The position numbers were made by a program, and so were the translations under genes. Shown piece after piece: positions 58,341 through 64,000 of a stretch of 64,000 bases of DNA (the stretch's first letter is position 1; each line of letters begins with the position of its first letter). The stretch is from Callorhinus ursinus (lineage: Eukaryota > Chordata > Mammalia > Carnivora > Otariidae): positions 1,094,463 through 1,158,462 of the forward strand of contig NW_020313044.1 in assembly GCF_003265705.1 (NCBI RefSeq). The letters run 5' to 3'. The notes under the pieces were generated by a model. It ran no database searches. It saw only the letters and a list, made by a program, of their open reading frames with translations, and had not been told where the DNA came from.

Positions 58341-59239
58341 TTCTCTGATTCGAAGGGATATCACTTCTGCACTGTCCCAGAAGTGACTGGACGGACCAGG
58401 GAGAGCCCTGAGATTAAGTCTGAAGCTGCAAAGCCTGACTTCCTCTCTAAACCCCAGCTTCTCTGAAAACTCCCTGAAAAGCTCCTGCTCTGCACATGTG
58501 TCTGCTATCATGACCCCTGCCCCCCCCACCTCCTGGCACTTCAAACTGCCCCTTGCCTCCATGAGCTTGTCACTGTCACACTTCTCCCCTCTAGTCTGTA
58601 CTTAGCTTCTCAGTTTTTCACACAGGTCAACACTGCCAAAGTGACAATGAGCTAAAGAAGAAAGGAGAGAAAGATGTTCCGCTAACCTGTCTTAATCATC
58701 CTCTTCTCCTTCCCGTGTGTAATTCCTTAGGAACTTTCTGGAAAGAAGTGTAGTGGGGTATCATTATATCATACTCTAGAGTGAAGGGGCAGGACCTAGT
58801 GAGAATCTGCCCTTTGGATCTGTTATTTTCTCACTGAACACACTTTCAGTTCTGCCTCTGCCAAGGTCTCTGATGTGGGTCTTGGGGGCTTTGACCCAAA
58901 GTTATTTCACATCTCAAAAATGCAATCAATATAGTTATCACACATCTCTCTCGATTTTTGTACACTGTCTAGTTCAATTTATTTCAACACCACATATATT
59001 TTCTTATACATCTAAGCAATAAACAGAAACCACTGTCAGAGTTACGTTTTTGACCCAATGTCCAGTGTATGAGAAGATTATTCGTGAACATTTCTGTTCA
59101 TATCCTTATAAGGTCCCTCCTGAACCCAAAAGCTAGTTATAAAGTTAACTTCAGGCTTTCCCTTAGAACCTGGGTATCCTTTCCTCTGATTTCCCAAGAA
59201 ATACACAGGTCAAGGAAGTATATTTCTTATAATATAGGT
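58341..59239. other. Unique intergenic sequence
   Basis: Nothing recognised. The minus-strand ORF 58242-58562 includes the degenerate repeat, which explains its repeated VQN-type peptide. Confidence 0.4.
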
Positions 59240-59465
59240 AAAGGGCTCTCTGCCCTAGAGATGGACTATGTGGCTTTTATTCCTGGCTCCACCACTTTCT
59301 AGCTATTGACTCTGGGCAATTTGGGTAACCTTTATAAGCTTATGTTTCCTCATTTGTAAAATGAGAAAAACAGTATCTCTACATCTTGGGGTTTTTTGAA
59401 GAATCAATGACAAAATGCATATAAAGTGGTTAATACAGTGCCTGGGCATTAATCTCATTTTATGA
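59240..59465 (+). repeat. MIR
   Basis: GGCTCCACCACTTTCTAGCT, GGGCAATTTGGGTAACC, GTTTCCTCATTTGTAAAATG and AATACAGTGCCTGGGCATTA: a nearly complete copy. Confidence 0.75.
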
Positions 59466-61269
59466 TTGTTAAAAATCAAAGCTCAGAGAGGACTGTACGT
59501 GGTCTTTTTTTTTCTTCAATTTGCAAAGCCTGCTTAATGCTACAAATTCTCCTCTCTAGGACTCTTCTAGCTACACAGAGCTCTAGCACATGCTGCTGGC
59601 CATGTGGTGGGTAACCTGACGCCCAGCTAATGACAGTATGTGGTCTTAGCTGTCCTGTGCACACAGTATTCCTCTTGGCAATAACTCTACATGTGTGCAC
59701 AGGGCAAATAGAAAAGGAACACTTTTAAAAATCAAGCCTGATCTTATAACATAAAAACTCACATACTCAAGCCAGTGGCATCAAAAAAGACAAATATCCT
59801 CTATTTTAGGGTAAATATCAAAAGGGAATGAAAGTTTTAGGGTTAAATACCAGTCTCTTCTGAACTTAGCAGGATGTGAAAGAGATTAAGAGGAATCTCA
59901 TCTCCCCTACCTCCTAGACGGCTTGCCAACTAGCTTACGTGCTTCAGAGTGCCCCCACCAGAGAGGGTGTCATCTGGGTTGAAGTAATGGCTCTTACTGT
60001 TTAAAGAGAAAAGAAGGGGCGGAATACATCCATGGACAAATTGGTGTCTTTGTCTGAACCGTTCTTTCAGAGGACTAACATATATAAAACAAGCCAGTGT
60101 TGATGTGGGCTTGAGGACATGATAGCTTTCAAGGGTTCAATCTAAACAAAGAAAACACTGTACCTAGAGAAAAGGGTTCTGGAGAACAAGAGGGTGACAG
60201 AGGTGGGGAGAGCTTACAAAATACAAACTTTCATCAATTTGGCGGTTCTGCCTAAAGTTGGAATGAAGGTGGTTTATTGCTTCTAAGACATTAACTTTTC
60301 TCCTGACATCTCTCATTAGCACAGTCACTGCCAGTGCTGGAGAATGAGACCGGGAAGGATTAAAGATTATTTTCCTAGAGTCTAGGCCTCTGCCACCCCT
60401 GCTCCTTTGCCACAGGGCTGGTTCAAGTTCAATATTTTAAGCTCAGGTAAGAAAAACAATCTACTAAAGCCAATCCTGAGCTAAATTTGAAAATTCTCTA
60501 AAAAAAAAACAAAGTAAAAAGTAGCTTGCCACAGGATTCAAACCAAACAGCTGTTTATCTTGATATTTGAGCCCTAAGACCTGAATTTTTTATAAAAAGA
60601 ATTGTATAAATTGGGTCTTTGGCAGCTAGTTCCTGTACTGCCATAGCTGAGGGTCCAAGAATCACAACAGAACAAAGAGAAGTTTTCCCTTAAAAGAGAA
60701 AGAGTATTATTGGAACATTTGCTCTTTGAGCCCTAAGCCTCAGGATGAGAAATCCAACTACCCTGGGGCCACTGTGGTACGAAAAACTGAAGCCACATGG
60801 AGAGGCCCTGGAAAATGAGATACCATGTGGAGAGAGAAAAATAGAGACAGATGAACACCAAGCAGCATCAAGGTGTCAGGCATGTTAGTAAGCAAACCAT
60901 CTTGGAAAAATGCACTTTCTAGGCTCAGTTACCCCAGTTGATCAGAAATGAATCGCCCACCTAATGCTTCTCAAATTCCTGACCTAAAACAGCAAGTCAC
61001 AGGAGAAAGACCATACACCCCAAAAGAGCTCCTAGATATGTCCTGCTTTTTTCCAAGCCCACTAGGATCTCAGCATCAGGGAGAGGAAATAGTGACATTC
61101 CTAATCAAGACCAGGCATCCTATCTTTTGACAGAGAAGCATCCTGAGAAAGGCCATGCCCAATGTGGACTCTGACAACAGGAAAACCAGTCAGTAAAGGT
61201 TGAGACACATAGATACCCAAACAGAAATCTGTATGCCACTTAGAATATAGCAGTTATCTTTTAAAATAG
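59466..61269. other. Unique intergenic sequence
   Basis: No gene, RNA or repeat recognised. Confidence 0.4.
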
Positions 61270-61303
61270 CTTTGTAGATAGATGAATGGATAAAGAAGAT
61301 ATG

Positions 61304-61304
<1 letters not shown>

Positions 61305-61347
<43 letters not shown>
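61305..61347. repeat. (CA)n microsatellite inside L1 ORF2
   Basis: About 20 CA units directly after GATATGGTA, the same ORF2 site that is expanded at 11461 and 55481. Confidence 0.95.
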
Positions 61348-61348
<1 letters not shown>

Positions 61349-61462
61349 TCACACATGATGGAATATTACACAGCCATAAAAATGGATGAGATCTTGCCAT
61401 TTATGGCAACATGCATAGACCTGCAGGGTATTATGCTAAGTGAAATAAGACTGAGAAAGACA

Positions 61463-61665
61463 GGGCGCCTGGGTGGCTCAGTTGGTTAAGCGACTGCCTT
61501 CGGCTCAGGTCATGATCCTGGAGTCCCGGGATCGAGTCCCGCATCGGGCTCCCTGCTCAGCGGGGAGTCTGCTTCTCCCTCTGCCCCTCCCCCCTCTCAT
61601 GTGCTCTCTCTCTCTCTCATTCTCGCTCTCTCAAATAAATAAATAAAATCTTTAAAAAAAAAAAA
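61463..61665 (+). mobile_element. Can-SINE nested in L1
   Basis: Young CTGGAGTCCCGGGATCGAG-type copy with exact target duplication AGACTGAGAAAGACA at 61448-61462 and 61666-61680. Confidence 0.97.
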
Positions 61666-62040
61666 AGACTGAGAAAGACAAATACCATATGATTTCACTC
61701 ATAAATATAAAATATAAAAAAACAAACAAAAAGCAGAATCAGACCTACAAATACAGAGAACTTCCCTCTGACTGCTAAAGGGAAGGGGGGTGAGGAAATG
61801 GGCAAAATGGATGAAGGGGAGTGGGAGATACAGGCTTTCAGTTATAAATTAAGTCATGGGCATATAAGAGACAGCATAGAAAATACAGTCAATGATATTG
61901 TAATAACATTATATGGTGACAGATAGTAGCTACATTTGTGATGAGAAGAGTATAACATATAAAAATGTTATATAGATGAATCACTATGTTATACCCTTTA
62001 AACTAATGTAACATTATATGTCAACTATAGTCAAATAACA

Positions 62041-62372
62041 GTGACCAGTATTTTATTCTAACATGGAAGAGACATGACTGATAATGCCCTTGATACAGAT
62101 CTCCTGCTTGGCACTGTGTAAAATCAAGAAATTTGACAAACTCTGGGGAAGAAGCAAAATATCAAGTACAATCAAATAAATTTTCTAGTCATATAGAAAA
62201 TAACAGCCCACCCATCACAATAGTTTAACTTGTCGAAAATAAGAACAGGTTATTTCTTTTTTCTGAAAAGCAAGAGAAAGAAGGAAAGAGAGAGCCAAAC
62301 ATGAAGGTAGTATGGTAAAGCATAAAGACACCTGGAAAAAATAAAAACCCACTGTTGCTAGAAAATGGTCTA
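62041..62372. other. Unique intergenic sequence
   Basis: Nothing recognised. Confidence 0.4.
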
Positions 62373-62595
62373 GGGATGCCTGGGTGGCTCAGTCAGTTAA
62401 GCGCCTGCCTTCGGCTCAGGTCATGATCCCAAGGTCCTGGGATTGAGCCCTGCATCCCTGCATCAGGCTCCTTGCTCAGCGGGGAGCCTGCTTCTCCCTC
62501 TGCCTGCTGCTCCCCCTGCTTGTGCTCTCTCTCGAGTTCTCTCTGACAAATAAATGAAAAAAAAAATAGAATCCTTAAAACAAAACAAAAAAAAG
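62373..62595 (+). mobile_element. Can-SINE
   Basis: Complete head and body with a small internal duplication, GCATCCCTGCATC (about 62452-62464), and an interrupted A-rich tail. Confidence 0.93.
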
Positions 62596-62701
62596 TGGTA
62601 TAGAAAAACTGGGGAAGAAATGATATGGTGCATTTGTAGAACTTCCTATATCCTAAAACTTCCTTAAGAACTTTTCAAAACCATCATCAAAATACTCAGT
62701 T

Positions 62702-62898
62702 GGAGTGCCTGGGTACTCCAGTGGTTAGGCGTCTGACTCTTGGTTTCAGCTCGGGTCATGATCTCAGGGTCATGAGATCCAGCCCCGCTTGATCTCCATG
62801 CTGGGCATGGAGCCTGCTTGAGATTCTCTCTCTCCCTCGCCCTCTGTGTCCCCCAACCAGCTCACACACATACTCATTCCCTCTATAAAAGAAAAAAA
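62702..62898 (+). mobile_element. Can-SINE, older subfamily
   Basis: GGAGTGCCTGGGTACTCCAG head and CTGACTCTTGGTTTCAGCTC body. Worn target duplication AATACTCAGTTGG / ATTACTCAGTGG flanks it. Confidence 0.9.
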
Positions 62899-62911
62899 AA
62901 TTACTCAGTGG

Positions 62912-63420
62912 ATGTCATGTATCATCATCTTCTCTTAAAATCTAAGTATGTTCACAAGTCAAATCCATTCATTTTCAAAGGGACTGACACTGGTGGGCCA
63001 TAGAGAGCAGAAGCTCTTGCCTTGTTCAAAAAGTGATAGAAATCGTCACACATACATGAAACCCACAACTCTTTTTCCGACTGAACTCATGTATTTCTTT
63101 CCTCAACTATTTCTTCTTCCTCTTGCTGTTAGGTATAATGTGAAAACTGTGTCTTCCACAGTATCTCGTGTTTTGTGGACAATGCGAATTAATTAGCTTT
63201 CTGTGAATATAGATTACTTAGTATGGCATTTGTTATCAAGCAAAAGATAAATATTTAAAATAAACACTAAATCATAAAATAGGCAAACAAAAGAAAGACA
63301 GCAAAATAAACTTCTCCATCAACTCAAATAAGTAACACTTAATAAGGATGCACCAACTTTAGCTTATTGTGTGAATTTTCTTAAGTTTTCTCACTATAAT
63401 GTGACATTTAAAACATTTGA
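62912..63420. other. Unique AT-rich sequence
   Basis: Nothing recognised. Confidence 0.4.
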
Positions 63421-63575
63421 GGGGCACCTTGGTAGCTCAGTTGGTTAAGCATCCAACTCTTGATTCAGGCTCAGGTCACGATCTCAGGGTTGTGAGATCG
63501 AGCCCCTTTTTGGGCTCTACCCTGGGCATAGAGCCTGCTTAAGAATCTCTCTCTCCCTCTGCCCCTCCCCCACAA
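63421..63575 (+). mobile_element. Can-SINE, old short variant
   Basis: GGGGCACCTTGGTAGCTCAG head, CCAACTCTTGATTCAGGCTC body and a short pyrimidine end without a clear A tail. Confidence 0.88.
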
Positions 63576-64000
63576 CTCACATTTTATGTTGCTAACCTGC
63601 CTTACCTCACTTCTCTTTCCCCAATTTTTGCCTAATGTAGCTACTACCAGATTCTTCAGTTGTTCACTTTTAAATAGCTCTAATGTTCTATTTTTCAGAC
63701 CACTGAACCTATATTATATCCATGAAGCTAGTATAATGCTACAGACATCCTAGCTATCCAGGCAATGTTATAAGGACATCAGCATTGTTCATTTGTGTGA
63801 TCTCTATGTATCTTGTAATCTTTCCAGAGTAAGACTGCCAAGGTCTTGGGATTCTTCATTTGGTGCAGTCTAATTCTGTTCTCTTTACAAAGAGCTAGGA
63901 TTACACTCAGCAAAGGTTACCATTTACGTGAGCCATGAAGCCTGCTAGCATAACTCATCATGAAAGTAAAATCCCTAGCTATTTTTTCTCTCAAGGACAT
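63576..64000. other. Unique intergenic sequence
   Basis: Nothing recognised up to the window edge. Confidence 0.4.

Larger units (their letters stand above)
61270..62040 (+). mobile_element. Older LINE-1 3' fragment with nested SINE
   Basis: It begins at GATGAATGGATAAAGAAGAT in ORF2 and runs to a 3'UTR of the 14287 type (GGGGGTGAGGAAATGGGC) ending TATAGTCAAATAA. A SINE splits it. Confidence 0.9.

Overview
The window is nuclear DNA from a carnivoran mammal. It is packed with tRNA-Lys-derived Can-SINEs (SINEC, head motif GGGGCGCCTGGGTGGCTCAG, (CT)n and AAATAAA tail) and carnivore-type LINE-1 elements on an older background of MIR, L2 and DNA-transposon relics. The SINE body (CTGCCTTCGGCTCAGGTCA, no feline-type middle) looks like an arctoid caniform (seal, bear or mustelid) rather than a dog or cat; that placement is inference. 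I found no intact host protein-coding gene. The region reads as intergenic.

Two host-gene relics are clear. At 7455-9218 (+) lies a broken neuropeptide Y receptor gene. It runs from the start codon through TM1-TM7 to the C-terminal tail and best fits NPY6R (Y6). It carries frameshifts, an in-frame stop, a lost first intracellular loop, one SINE in TM1 and a three-layer SINE/L1/SINE insertion directly after the ERY motif. At 41564-42853 (+) is a processed GAPDH pseudogene with a 5'UTR remnant, frameshift, stop and poly(A).

Layout. 1-557: SINE tail and L1 3' end. 558-7454: old sequence with scattered SINEs and MIRs. 7455-9218: NPY6R pseudogene. 9772-12199: a SINE whose tail was hit by a 5'-inverted L1. 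12200-17101: unique DNA, SINEs and old L1. 17102-18449: two SINEs at one target site, then a truncated L1. 18450-29732: unique/MIR/L2 with a minus-strand L1, an old L1 and SINEs. 29733-37190: a SINE plus a nearly full-length L1 (5'UTR, ORF1, ORF2, 3'UTR), with ORF1 split by a SINE and both ORFs disabled. 37191-48780: MIR/L2-rich DNA, the GAPDH retrocopy, an ancient L1M and an old L1. 49071-55265: the longest repeat-poor stretch. 55266-64000: an inverted L1, a MER5A, old L1 and several SINEs.

The most informative observations concern transposon biology. Three L1 copies share a doubled 3'UTR. Three L1 copies carry independent dinucleotide expansions at the same ORF2 site. Two L1 copies show twin-priming inversions. 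SINE A-tails repeatedly served as L1 landing sites. In humans NPY6R lies on 5q31 (recalled, not checked), so neighbours such as MYOT or HNRNPA0 would be expected outside this window. No new enzymatic or defence system was found.
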